Position numbers and translations under genes: made by a program. A model generated the notes under the pieces. It was not told the DNA's origin, did no database searches, and saw nothing but the letters and a program-made list of their open reading frames with translations. Shown here one piece after another: positions 44,542 through 52,762 of a stretch of 64,000 nucleotides of DNA. The stretch is from Sva-07 sp963752815 (lineage in GTDB: Bacteria; Actinomycetota; Acidimicrobiia; Acidimicrobiales; Ilumatobacteraceae), in assembly GCA_963752815.1 (NCBI GenBank), contig CAVVZI010000015.1, positions 310,001-374,000 on the forward strand. The letters run 5' to 3'. Positions within the stretch are counted from its first letter, which is position 1, and each line of letters starts with the position of its first letter.

Positions 44542-45957
44542 ATGGCGACATCGACGGCGAACCGCATGAACACAAGCGTGAACGGCAGCCCGGCCGGCAA
44601 GGCCGGCGGGCGCGTCAAGGTGGTGCACGTCTGCAGCGGGTGCGGCACCCCGCATCCCAAGTGGACGGGCCAGTGCTCCGGCTGTGGTGCCTGGAACACG
44701 CTGGCCGAGGAGATGGACGCTCCACCCCTTGGCGTCGTCCCGCTGCTCCCGTCCCATCGGGCCGGCCCCACACCCATCGGGGACGTGCGAGCGCAGGAGG
44801 GCGACCCGGTCGCCACCTCGATCGTCGAACTCGACCGGGTGCTCGGTGGCGGCCTGGTCCCCGGCTCGGTCACGCTGCTGGGTGGTGAGCCGGGCATCGG
44901 CAAGAGCACGCTGCTGCTCCAGCTGCTCGCCGCGTGGGACGGACCGACGCTGTACGTCACGGCGGAGGAGAGCGCCCACCAGGTCCAACGACGGGCGCAG
45001 CGGTTGGGTGCCATCCGCGACGGTTTGTGGCTCCATGCCGAGACGTCGCTGCCGCACATCATCGCCGCGATCGACGAGACGAAACCCGAACTCGTGGTCG
45101 TCGACTCGATCCAGACCGTCCATGACCCTGCCACTGCCGCGCTCCCGGGCAGCGTCGGCCAGGTCCGGGGGTGCGCGCAACGCCTGGTGGTCGAAGCGAA
45201 GGACCGCAACGTGGCCATCGTCCTCGTCGGCCACGTCACCAAGGACGGGGGCCTCGCCGGACCGCGGGTCCTCGAGCACGTGGTCGACACGGTCCTGCAG
45301 TTCGAAGGTGACCGTCACCACGCGCTGCGCTTGCTCCGCGCGTCCAAGCACCGCTTCGGACCGACGAACGAACTCGGGTTGTTCGAGATGGGCCACGACG
45401 GTCTGGCCGGCGTGCCCGATCCGTCCACGCTGTTCCTCGCCGACCGCCGCGCGGGCATCGCCGGCTCGGCCGTCGTGCCGACGATGGAGGGGCATCGTCC
45501 GATCGTCGTCGAGGTCCAGGCGTTGACGACGGCCGGCGTGCCCGGCGTCCCGTCCCGGCGCAGCGCCCAGGGTCTCGACAGCGGTCGCCTCTCGATGCTG
45601 ATGGCGGTGATCGGTCGGCGCGCCAAGATGGCGATCGGCGATCAGGACGTGTACGCGTCGACCGCCGGCGGCGTGAAGCTCACCGAGCCGGGCCTCGATC
45701 TCGGGGTCTGCCTCGCCGTGGTCAGCGCGATCACCGATCAGCCACTGCCCGCCGACCTCGCCGTGTTCGGCGAAGTCGGCCTCGGCGGGGAGTTGCGGCA
45801 AGTCGCGCACGCGGTCCGTCGGATCACCGAAGCGGGCCGGCTCGGCTTCCGTCGCGTCGTGGTGCCGGCCAACTCGCCCGACGGTGACGGCAGCGTGCGC
45901 ATGCTCCGCGCGGGAACACTTGCCGAGGCGGTGGCGCTGAGCGGTCTGAACCGCTGA
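44542..45957 (+). CDS. radA: DNA repair protein RadA
   Basis: 471 residues, branch-migration helicase-like factor in recombination. Zinc motif CSGCGTPHPKWTGQCSGCG, Walker A GEPGIGKST, RadA motif KHRFG in place of the usual KNRFG (residues ~271), and a Lon-protease-like C-terminal domain (YASTAGGVKLTEPGLDLGVC). ATG 44542 gives a 23-residue lead; ATG 44569 is an alternative. Followed by disA 26 bases later. Confidence 0.95.
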   Translation: MATSTANRMNTSVNGSPAGKAGGRVKVVHVCSGCGTPHPKWTGQCSGCGAWNTLAEEMDAPPLGVVPLLPSHRAGPTPIGDVRAQEGDPVATSIVELDRVLGGGLVPGSVTLLGGEPGIGKSTLLLQLLAAWDGPTLYVTAEESAHQVQRRAQRLGAIRDGLWLHAETSLPHIIAAIDETKPELVVVDSIQTVHDPATAALPGSVGQVRGCAQRLVVEAKDRNVAIVLVGHVTKDGGLAGPRVLEHVVDTVLQFEGDRHHALRLLRASKHRFGPTNELGLFEMGHDGLAGVPDPSTLFLADRRAGIAGSAVVPTMEGHRPIVVEVQALTTAGVPGVPSRRSAQGLDSGRLSMLMAVIGRRAKMAIGDQDVYASTAGGVKLTEPGLDLGVCLAVVSAITDQPLPADLAVFGEVGLGGELRQVAHAVRRITEAGRLGFRRVVVPANSPDGDGSVRMLRAGTLAEAVALSGLNR

Positions 45958-45983
45958 ACGCTCCCGTCCCCTAGAATCGATCC

Positions 45984-47060
45984 ATGCAGTCCCGATTCCA
46001 CGCGGCCAACGAGCAGATGCGCGATGCGCTCGCTCGGGTGTCGCCCGGGACACCGCTGCGCGACGGGATCGACCGGGTCGTGCGGGCGAAGGCCGGCGCG
46101 CTGCTCGTGTTGAGCGATGGTGCCGACGTGCTCTCGATCTGTTCGGGCGGGTTCCTCGTCGACGCGCCCTACAGCCCGCAACGGTTGTCCGAACTGGCGA
46201 AGATGGACGGCGCGATCATCATCTCCTCCGACGGCGGACGCATCGCCAGGGCCAACGTTCACCTGGTGCCCGACCCGACCGTGCCGACGAGCGAGACCGG
46301 CACCCGGCACCGCACCGCCGAGCGCGTCGCCAGGTCGTTGGCGGTCCCCGTCGTGTCGGCGTCCGAGGAGATGGGCGTCATCAACGTCTACGCCGGCGGT
46401 GGCAAGCGCATGCTCCACGAGGTCGGGCACCTCCTCGACCGCGCCAACCAGGCCTTGCAGACCCTCGAGCGCTACAAGGCACGGCTCGACGACGCCATCG
46501 CCAACCTCACCGCGGTCGAGATCGAAGACGTCGCCAGTCTGCGCGACGTCGTCGCGGTCGTGCAGCGGGGCGAGATGGTGCACCGCATCGCGGACGAGAT
46601 CGAGACGATGATCATCGAACTCGGTGTCGACGCCCGGTTGCTCCGCCTCCAGCTCGACGAGCTCTACGGCGAGATCGACGACGAACTCGACCTGGTCGTC
46701 GCCGACTACCTCCCCAAGGGCCGGACGGTCGCCGACACGCTGACCGAGATGTCACGGCTGTCCGACGACGACGTGCTCAATCTCCGCCTGGCCGCCAACA
46801 CGCTCCATCTCGACGGCGACTCGAACGATCTCGCCCGCGAGGCGGCGCCGAAGGGCCTGCGCCTGCTCCACCGGGTCAACCGGCTGCCGCAGGACGTCGC
46901 CGCCACGATCGCCGATCATTTCGGTGGGCTGGCGAAACTGCAGCGGGCCACGGTGACCGACCTGGTCGCCGTCGACGGCGTCGACGAGGCCACGGCCCGG
47001 TCGATCCGCGAGACACTCAACCGCGTCACCGAGTCGACCATTCTCGACCAGTACAGCTGA
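45984..47060 (+). CDS. disA: DNA integrity scanning diadenylate cyclase DisA
   Basis: 358 residues; makes c-di-AMP from two ATP and scans DNA. The DAC domain has DGA in LAKMDGAIIISSDGG and RHR in GTRHRTAERVARS, both intact. A linker helical domain follows, and a helix-hairpin-helix C-terminus (FGGLAKLQRATVTDLVAVDG). The radA-disA pairing is conserved; RadA modulates DisA in Bacillus. Confidence 0.95.
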   Translation: MQSRFHAANEQMRDALARVSPGTPLRDGIDRVVRAKAGALLVLSDGADVLSICSGGFLVDAPYSPQRLSELAKMDGAIIISSDGGRIARANVHLVPDPTVPTSETGTRHRTAERVARSLAVPVVSASEEMGVINVYAGGGKRMLHEVGHLLDRANQALQTLERYKARLDDAIANLTAVEIEDVASLRDVVAVVQRGEMVHRIADEIETMIIELGVDARLLRLQLDELYGEIDDELDLVVADYLPKGRTVADTLTEMSRLSDDDVLNLRLAANTLHLDGDSNDLAREAAPKGLRLLHRVNRLPQDVAATIADHFGGLAKLQRATVTDLVAVDGVDEATARSIRETLNRVTESTILDQYS

Positions 47061-47091
47061 GCGGGTCGTTCGCCGCGTTCAGCCGGCGCGG

Positions 47092-48438
47092 TCAGCCGGC
47101 CGGCTCGCTGTTCGTCGATGACACGGTGGACGCGTTCGGATCGGTGACGGTCGGCAGGATGGCCTCCCACACGTTGTCGTCGTCGAACCCGAAAGCCCAC
47201 AGCGACACCCCGTCGAGCTGGTATTGACGGGCGAGATCCATTCGGGCCCGGACACCGCCGGCGTCGACGAAGTGCACTTCACGGGTCTGGACGCACGAGG
47301 TGGCCCCATCGGTCACCTCGAGGTCGTACTGGAACGTCCACTCGCCGGTTTCGGGGACGAAGACCGGGGTGGCGTCGCGGCGCGCCATGAGATCGCCGAC
47401 CGTCGCCGCCGTCACGCTCGTGCGCCCCTCGACGAGGTCGGCCGGGCACTCCCCGCTCACCGCCACCGGCCAGTTGCGCCCGTACGCCGGCACGCCGAGC
47501 ACCAGCTTCTCGGGAGCGCCGGTTGCGTCCAGCGCCGCGGTGATCGCCGATTCGACCCAGGCCATCGGCGCGATCGGGCCGGGATCCTCGACGGAGAAGT
47601 CGTACGCCATGATGCGGATGTGGTCGACATGCTGGGCGATCGCGCCGTAGTCGTACACCCAGTATCCGCTGTCGTCCGTCTGTCCGCTGTCGTAGATCGG
47701 CGGGATGCTCACGGTCAGGGTGCGCCCGTCGGCGTGGAGGCGCGCACCGAGGTCGGCGATGAACGCCACCCAGTTCGGCCGGGTCGCGGCCCAGGTGTCG
47801 CGACCGTCGGCGTACGCGAACTGCTCGTAGTCGATGTCGACGCCGTCGTAGCCCCCATCCGCCGCGAATCGGGCGATGGCATCGACGTGCGCGGCACGTG
47901 ACGTGGGATCGGCGAGGAGCGCGGCCATCTCCCCCGCACCCAGCGCGTCGACGATCGACGGCACGACATTCGCCGTCGACCCCTTGAGCTCGTCCATGAA
48001 CGACGCGGTCAGCTCGGCGTCGGCGTGGGCGTCGACGACGATCTGATCCACTCCGACGGCGTTGAACCAGAACGGCGACACGTCGCGCATCGAACCGAGG
48101 CGGTCCACCTCGGGCAGCGCCGACTCGAGGGTCCAGTAGGGCACCCAGGCATCGAGGGGGATGTCGGGTTTGGCGGGCGGGGGCGAGGACTCGCGGTCCG
48201 TCATCCACAGCGCTCCGGCGACGACAAGGGCGAGTGCGACGATCAGCGCGACCCCGCCGACGAGCAACCGGCGACGAGGCACACGACCCTGTCGCTCCGG
48301 CGACGCCTCGGGCTCGACCGCGTCGATCCCGCCGACTGGCGTGTCACCGATCGACGAGGGCTCGGAGATCGGCGAGGGCAACGTCGGCGAGGGACTCGAC
48401 GATGGTGAGACCGGGGACGGCTGTGAGCGGGACGACAT
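47092..48438 (-). CDS. Membrane-anchored GH18-like glycosidase
   Basis: 448 residues from ATG 48438. A Ser/Pro-rich cytoplasmic N-terminus is followed by one membrane helix (LLVGGVALIVALALVVAGAL), then an extracytoplasmic GH18 barrel with the catalytic motif DGVDIDYEQF and WVPYWTLE at strand 1. Similar to spore-lytic or peptidoglycan-active GH18 proteins. With ATG 48438 it overlaps the HAD gene by 95 bases; a GTG at 48282, just before the membrane helix, would avoid the overlap. Confidence 0.8.
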   Translation of the reverse strand: MSSRSQPSPVSPSSSPSPTLPSPISEPSSIGDTPVGGIDAVEPEASPERQGRVPRRRLLVGGVALIVALALVVAGALWMTDRESSPPPAKPDIPLDAWVPYWTLESALPEVDRLGSMRDVSPFWFNAVGVDQIVVDAHADAELTASFMDELKGSTANVVPSIVDALGAGEMAALLADPTSRAAHVDAIARFAADGGYDGVDIDYEQFAYADGRDTWAATRPNWVAFIADLGARLHADGRTLTVSIPPIYDSGQTDDSGYWVYDYGAIAQHVDHIRIMAYDFSVEDPGPIAPMAWVESAITAALDATGAPEKLVLGVPAYGRNWPVAVSGECPADLVEGRTSVTAATVGDLMARRDATPVFVPETGEWTFQYDLEVTDGATSCVQTREVHFVDAGGVRARMDLARQYQLDGVSLWAFGFDDDNVWEAILPTVTDPNASTVSSTNSEPAG

Positions 48439-49006
48439 GGGGTACTCCCAGCGTCGCACACCCTGCTCCCATTGCGGAGGCAACCCCCGTGGGCGAGTCC
48501 TCGATCGCCACGCATGCGGACGGATCGGCCCCGAGAGCGGCGGCGGCCGCGAGATACGGCTCCGGGTCCGGTTTGCCGCGGGTCACCTCGTCACCGGTGA
48601 TCGAGGCGGCGAACGATCCGGTCGGCGCGGCGGCGAGCACCGCATCGGCGAGGCGTCGCCACGACATGGTCACCAAGGCGCACGGGATTCCGGCTCGGGC
48701 ACACTCGGCGAGCAGCTCCCGCGCCCCGGCGCGCCAGGGGAGCTCGGCAGCCGCCATCGCGATCACACCATCGAGGAGCCGTTCGACGATCTCGACCGGC
48801 TCGAGCCGCACGCCGCCGCGATCGCGAAGCTCCACGGCGCCGTCGAGCAGGTCGAACCCCACGATCGAGTGGGCGTCGTCGTCGGTCCACGTGCCCCCGA
48901 ACTCCGCGACGAGCTTGTGCTCCGAGGCGATCCAGTACGGCTCGGTGTCGACGAGCGTGCCGTCCATGTCCCACAAGACCGCCGCCGGCATCCGGTCTCC
49001 GCCCAT
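48344..49006 (-). CDS. HAD-family phosphatase (beta-phosphoglucomutase-like)
   Basis: 220 residues. Motif I DMDGTLVDTEPYW with both Asp, motif II region LVTMSWRR, motif III/IV GKPDPEPY and EDSPTGVASAMGAG. Cap type 1. Starts at ATG 49006, or at 48991 (MPAAVLWDMDG). Overlaps the GH18 gene at its 3' end. The sugar-phosphate substrate cannot be assigned. Confidence 0.88.
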   Translation of the reverse strand: MGGDRMPAAVLWDMDGTLVDTEPYWIASEHKLVAEFGGTWTDDDAHSIVGFDLLDGAVELRDRGGVRLEPVEIVERLLDGVIAMAAAELPWRAGARELLAECARAGIPCALVTMSWRRLADAVLAAAPTGSFAASITGDEVTRGKPDPEPYLAAAAALGADPSACVAIEDSPTGVASAMGAGCATLGVPHVVPLTAVPGLTIVESLADVALADLRALVDR

Positions 49007-49058
49007 GGGATGGGAGGCTACGAGTTGTCAGGGCGTCTGGTCGACGAACCGGTCGAGG

Positions 49059-49111
49059 CCCGAAAATGGAGCAAATGTCGCGCCCAGCGCGACATTTGCT
49101 CCAAATTTCGG
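49059..49111. repeat. Dispersed hairpin, family B copy 3
   Basis: GGAGCAAATGTCGCG pairs with CGCGACATTTGCTCC, with outer CCGAAA/TTTCGG. Compared with copies 1 and 2, both arms carry the same G-to-A/C-to-T change (GCAAATG versus GCAGATG), a compensatory substitution that preserves pairing. Located 5 bases after the ccr gene's 3' end. Confidence 0.88.
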
Positions 49112-49116
49112 TTCGG

Positions 49117-50454
49117 TCAGGGGGTGCGGAAGCGGGTGAGGTTCGCTTCGCCGACGCGCTCGCGCTTTTCCGGGTCGTCGATCCCGAGGCCCTCGGTCGG
49201 CGCGAGGCAGAGCACGGCGAGCTTGCCCTCGGCCTCGTTGCGGTGCACGGCGAGGGCCGCTTCGCCCACCTGATCGAGCGGGTACGTGGCCTGGAGCAGC
49301 GGGTGGATGCGCCCCTGATCGATCAGGCGGTTGGCGGCATACGCCTCGGCGTAGTTGGCGAAGTGGGAGGCGATCAACTTCTTCAGCTTCATCCAGAAGT
49401 GCCGGTTGTCGAACTCGACCATGTAGCCCGATGTCGCCGCACACGTGACGACCGTGCCGCCCCGCTTCGCGGCGAACACCGATGCGCCCATCGTCGAACG
49501 ACCGGGATGCTCGAACACGATGTCGACGTCGTCGCCGCCGTTGAGCTCACGGATCTTCTTGCCCAACCGGCGCCACTCGGACTCGTCCTGGGTGTGCTCG
49601 TCGGACCAGAAGCGGTAGTTCTCGGCCCGCCGGTCGATCACCGCCTCACACCCCATGGCGTTGAGGATCGCGGCGCGTTCCGGCGACGACACCACCCCGA
49701 TCGGTGTGCCGCCGCCATTGAGCACGTACTGCACGGCATAGCCACCGATGCCGCCCGTGGCTCCCCAGATGAGCACGCTGTCGCCCTGCTTCATCCGGGC
49801 GCCGTGGTCGCCCACGAGCATCCGGTACGACGTGGAGTTGCACAGTGCGTTGACCGCCGCCTCCTCCCACGTGAGGTGCGTCGGCTTCGGCATGAGCTGG
49901 TTCGCCTTGACGACGCTCAGGTCGGCCAGGCCGCCGAAGTTCGTCTCGAACCCCCAGATCCGCTGGTTGGAGGCGAGCATCGAGTCGTCGTGGGCCGACG
50001 GGTCCTGGTCGTCGACGTAGTTGCAGTGGACGGTCACCCGGTCGCCCGGCTTCCAGTTGCGCACCGCCGACCCCACCCGGAGCACGACACCCGACGCGTC
50101 CGACCCGACGACGTGATACGGCAGGGCGTGCCGGGCGGCCCAGTCGCTCTCGCGGCCGAGCCGATCGAGGAAACCGAACGTCGGCAGCGGCTCGAAGATC
50201 GACGTCCACACCGTGTTGAAGTTGATGCTCGACGCCATCACGGCGAGGTACACCTCGTCGGGTGCCAGTTCGGGCGTCGCCACGTCGCCGACACGCAACG
50301 ACTTGCGCGGATCCTTGTCGGCCGACTCGACGCCTTCGAACATGGCGACGTCGTCGCGATGGACGTAGGCCGCTCGATAGTGGTCGGGGATCGGGACGTT
50401 GGCGATGTCGGCGCCGCTCGCGCCCGACTGGATGGCCTCGAGGATCGTGTCCAT
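49117..50454 (-). CDS. ccr: Crotonyl-CoA carboxylase/reductase
   Basis: 445 residues, MDR-type NADPH enzyme that reductively carboxylates crotonyl-CoA to ethylmalonyl-CoA. Seen: VVGSDASGVVLRVGSAVRNW, nucleotide motif LIWGATGGIGGYAVQYVLNG, and the long insertion EWRRLGKKIRELNGGDDVD and FDNRHFWMKLKKLIASHFAN characteristic of Ccr. It points to an ethylmalonyl-CoA pathway or to extender-unit supply. Divergent from a thiolase; a 16-bp palindrome lies 9 bases upstream of its ATG. Confidence 0.93.
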   Translation of the reverse strand: MDTILEAIQSGASGADIANVPIPDHYRAAYVHRDDVAMFEGVESADKDPRKSLRVGDVATPELAPDEVYLAVMASSINFNTVWTSIFEPLPTFGFLDRLGRESDWAARHALPYHVVGSDASGVVLRVGSAVRNWKPGDRVTVHCNYVDDQDPSAHDDSMLASNQRIWGFETNFGGLADLSVVKANQLMPKPTHLTWEEAAVNALCNSTSYRMLVGDHGARMKQGDSVLIWGATGGIGGYAVQYVLNGGGTPIGVVSSPERAAILNAMGCEAVIDRRAENYRFWSDEHTQDESEWRRLGKKIRELNGGDDVDIVFEHPGRSTMGASVFAAKRGGTVVTCAATSGYMVEFDNRHFWMKLKKLIASHFANYAEAYAANRLIDQGRIHPLLQATYPLDQVGEAALAVHRNEAEGKLAVLCLAPTEGLGIDDPEKRERVGEANLTRFRTP

Positions 50455-50462
50455 CGCCGCAC

Positions 50463-50478
50463 GTTACCGATCGGTAAC
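50463..50478. promoter_or_regulatory. 16-bp perfect palindrome, TetR-type operator
   Basis: GTTACCGATCGGTAAC is fully self-complementary and lies 9 bases upstream of ccr and 76 upstream of the thiolase. TetR-family regulators of fatty-acid genes bind similar TTACC-GGTAA elements. The regulator gene is not in the window. Confidence 0.65.
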
Positions 50479-50553
50479 TCGCGGGCCCAAAGCGGTCACG
50501 ACACAGGACGGCGGCGTTTCTCGACGACGCCGGTCCAGGGCTAGCGTTTCGTC

Positions 50554-51753
50554 ATGACCTCGAACGATCCCGCATCCGCCTCCGTCATCGTCGCGGGAGC
50601 GCGCACCCCGATCGGCAAGCTGAGCGGCGCGCTGGCGTCGTTCTCGGCGGCCGATCTCGGCGGCTTCGCGATCGCGGCCGCCCTCGAGCGCGCCGGCGTC
50701 GCGCCCGACGAAGTCGATCACGTCATCATGGGCCAGGTGCTCATGGCCGGCCAGGGTCAGGTGCCGAGCCGCCAGGCCGCCGTGAAGGCCGGCATCCCGA
50801 TGAGCGTGCCGTCGGTCAACGTGAACAAGGTGTGCCTGTCGGGCCTCAACGCGATCTATCTCGCCCATCAGATGATCGCCGCCGGCGATGCCGACATCGT
50901 GGTGGCGGGCGGCATGGAGTCGATGACGAACGCTCCCTACATCGCGGAGGGCGCCCGGGGCGGGTTCCGTTACGGCAACACCGAACTCGCCGACGCGATC
51001 ATCAAGGATGGACTGTGGTGTGCGTTCGATGCGTGCCTGATGGGCCTCGGCACCGAGAACTACACGGCCGGGGAGATCACCCGCGAGCAGCAGGACGACC
51101 TGGCCGTGAAGTCGAACGAGCGGGCCGCCAACGCCATCAAGGAGGGCCGCCTGGCCGACGAGATCGTCCCGGTTGCCGTGCCGCAGCGCAGGGGCGAGCC
51201 GATCCTGGTCGAGCACGACGAGGGCGTGCGTCCGGGCACCACGATGGAGAGCCTGGCGGGGCTGAAGCCGGCGTTCGATCCGAACGGAACGATCACGGCG
51301 GCCAACGCGTCGCAGCTGTCCGACGGTGCGAGCGCATTGGTGTTGATGTCGCGTGCGGAGGCCGAGCGCCGCGGCGTGTCCCCACTCGGTGAGCTCGTGT
51401 CGTATGGCATGGTGGCCGGACCCGACAATGCCTCCCTGCTCCACCAGCCGAGTCGCGCCATCCTCAAGGCCGCCGAGCGCGCGGGGATCGACGTGCACGA
51501 CCTCGACCTGTTCGAGATCAACGAGGCGTTCGCCGCCGTGGGCATCGCGTCGATCGCCGAGCTCGGCATCAGCGACGAGATCGTCAACGTCAACGGCGGC
51601 GCCATCGCGCTCGGCCATCCGATCGGCATGAGCGGGAACCGGCTGGCGCTGACGATGCTGCACGAGTTGCGTCGCCGAGGCGGTGGAATCGGCGCCGTCG
51701 CACTGTGTGGTGGTGGCGGCCAGGGAGACGCCGCTCTCCTGCGTGCGTTCTGA
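50554..51753 (+). CDS. Acetyl-CoA C-acetyltransferase (thiolase)
   Basis: 399 residues. Nucleophilic Cys in NVNKVCLSGLNAIYLAHQM (about residue 93), His in GGAIALGHPIGMSGNRLAL, and second Cys in VALCGGGGQGDAALL. Supplies acetoacetyl-CoA for the pathway that leads to crotonyl-CoA, in keeping with divergent ccr. Intact. Confidence 0.95.
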   Translation: MTSNDPASASVIVAGARTPIGKLSGALASFSAADLGGFAIAAALERAGVAPDEVDHVIMGQVLMAGQGQVPSRQAAVKAGIPMSVPSVNVNKVCLSGLNAIYLAHQMIAAGDADIVVAGGMESMTNAPYIAEGARGGFRYGNTELADAIIKDGLWCAFDACLMGLGTENYTAGEITREQQDDLAVKSNERAANAIKEGRLADEIVPVAVPQRRGEPILVEHDEGVRPGTTMESLAGLKPAFDPNGTITAANASQLSDGASALVLMSRAEAERRGVSPLGELVSYGMVAGPDNASLLHQPSRAILKAAERAGIDVHDLDLFEINEAFAAVGIASIAELGISDEIVNVNGGAIALGHPIGMSGNRLALTMLHELRRRGGGIGAVALCGGGGQGDAALLRAF

Positions 51754-51809
51754 ATCGAGGCGGTGGAAATCGCTCGGCGGGAATTACGAAACTCGTCAGT
51801 ACACTGATG

Positions 51810-51838
51810 TTGCACTCGGCGGGTGCGTGCACTACGCT
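51810..51838 (+). promoter_or_regulatory. Candidate sigma-70-type promoter P1
   Basis: TTGCAC (51810-51815), 17-base spacer, TACGCT (51833-51838). It lies in a relatively AT-rich, gene-free stretch after the thiolase and points toward the terminator at 52006-52078. Confidence 0.45.
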
Positions 51839-51903
51839 CGGTAGTAACGCAAGCACCTATGGTCACCCATCCGGATGATCCAGCGGAAAATAGTTGCGAA
51901 AAC

Positions 51904-51932
51904 TTGACAATCTCAGCGGAATTCTGTAACGT
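51904..51932 (+). promoter_or_regulatory. Candidate strong sigma-70-type promoter P2
   Basis: Perfect -35 TTGACA (51904-51909), 17-base spacer and -10 TAACGT (51927-51932), preceded by an A-rich stretch (GGAAAATAG ... GAAAAC). GCGGAAT in the spacer and ATTCCGC (51944-51950) form an inverted repeat around the expected start, a possible operator. The best promoter match noticed in the window. Confidence 0.6.
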
Positions 51933-51938
51933 AACTGC

Positions 51939-52078
51939 AACACATTCCGCGGAGAAATGCGCACATTGATCGTTTGGACCCGGTTTCGACCGGGAACAAC
52001 AAGTTCTGAGGCGCCACTGACACGAATCGGCCCGTCCGCCCGCTACCGATTCGTGAAGGTGGCGCCTCAGTCATTTTT
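51939..52078 (+). ncRNA. Candidate small RNA of unknown class, ~140 nt
   Basis: Extent predicted from promoter P2 to the T-run of the terminator. It holds a stable UUCG-type hairpin (CCCGGT-TTCG-ACCGGG, 51979-51994) and ends in a long terminator stem. No SRP, tmRNA, RNase P or 6C signatures were recognised. The region also contains two overlapping short open frames, 51859-51969 (36 codons) and 51957-52082 (41 codons). The second begins RTLIVWTRFRPG and runs through the terminator; its only upstream GGAG lies 2 bases from the ATG, which argues against translation. Confidence 0.5.
52006..52078 (+). terminator. Long-stem intrinsic terminator
   Basis: CTGAGGCGCCAC (52006-52017) pairs with GTGGCGCCTCAG (52059-52070), and CACGAATCGG (52021-52030) pairs with CCGATTCGTG (52046-52055), separated by a small TGA/AAG internal loop. 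TCATTTTT follows directly. One of the few canonical hairpin-plus-T-run terminators in the window. Recognisable on the plus strand only. Confidence 0.85.
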
Positions 52079-52155
52079 CTGATCAGTCATTTTTCGACAC
52101 GGTCATCCTTCTGGTCATCTGCGAGCGCCTGCCGAGCCCGATCAGTCCATCCCGA

Positions 52156-52761
52156 TCACTCCATGAGGCGGCGGCCCTCGAGCGCTCGACCCAGCGTCAG
52201 TTCGTCGGCGTACTCGAGATCCCCGCCGACCGGCAGCCCGCTCGCGATCCGGGTGATCGTCAGCCCCAACGGTTTGAGCAGACGGGCGAGATACATCGCC
52301 GTCACCTCGCCCTCGGTGTTCGGGTTGGTGCAGATGATGACCTCGGTGATGCCCTCGGGTTCGATACGCGCGAGAAGCTCGCGGATCTTGAGCTGTTCCG
52401 GGCCGATGCCGTCGAGCGGGCTCATCGCCCCCAGCAACACGTGGTAGCGACCGCGGAACTCCCCGGTGCGTTCGAGGGCGACGATGTCGCGCGATTCCTC
52501 CACGACGCACACGACCGACGAGTCACGCGAGTCGTCGTTGCAGATCGGGCAGAGGGCCGTCTCGGCGACGTTGAAACACCGATCGCAGAACCGCACCCGC
52601 GCCTTGGCGTCGGTGAGCGCGTGGGCGAGCCGGGCCACGTCGTCGGTCGGGATCTTCAGCAGGTGGAACGCGATGCGCTGTGCCGATTTCGGTCCGATGC
52701 CCGGCAGCCGACCGAGTTCGTCGATGAGGGTCTGCACCGGCGGGGTGTAGGTGCTCGCCAC
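52156..52761 (-). CDS. recR: Recombination mediator RecR
   Basis: 201 residues. HhH stretch LGRLPGIGPKSAQRIAFHLL, zinc motif FCDRCFNVAETALCPIC, Toprim domain (CVVEESRDIVALERTGEFRG, ICTNPNTEGEVTAMYLARLL). GTG 52761, one base after the dnaX stop. Works with RecO/RecF in gap repair. Unlike most bacteria, no ebfC/ybaB gene lies between dnaX and recR. Confidence 0.96.
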   Translation of the reverse strand: MASTYTPPVQTLIDELGRLPGIGPKSAQRIAFHLLKIPTDDVARLAHALTDAKARVRFCDRCFNVAETALCPICNDDSRDSSVVCVVEESRDIVALERTGEFRGRYHVLLGAMSPLDGIGPEQLKIRELLARIEPEGITEVIICTNPNTEGEVTAMYLARLLKPLGLTITRIASGLPVGGDLEYADELTLGRALEGRRLME

Positions 52762-52762
52762 G

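Noticed and set aside
51939..52078. SRP 4.5S RNA, tmRNA or 6C RNA
   Set aside because: Neither strand shows the GGAAGCAGC-type SRP loop, the tmRNA ends or paired six-C loops.
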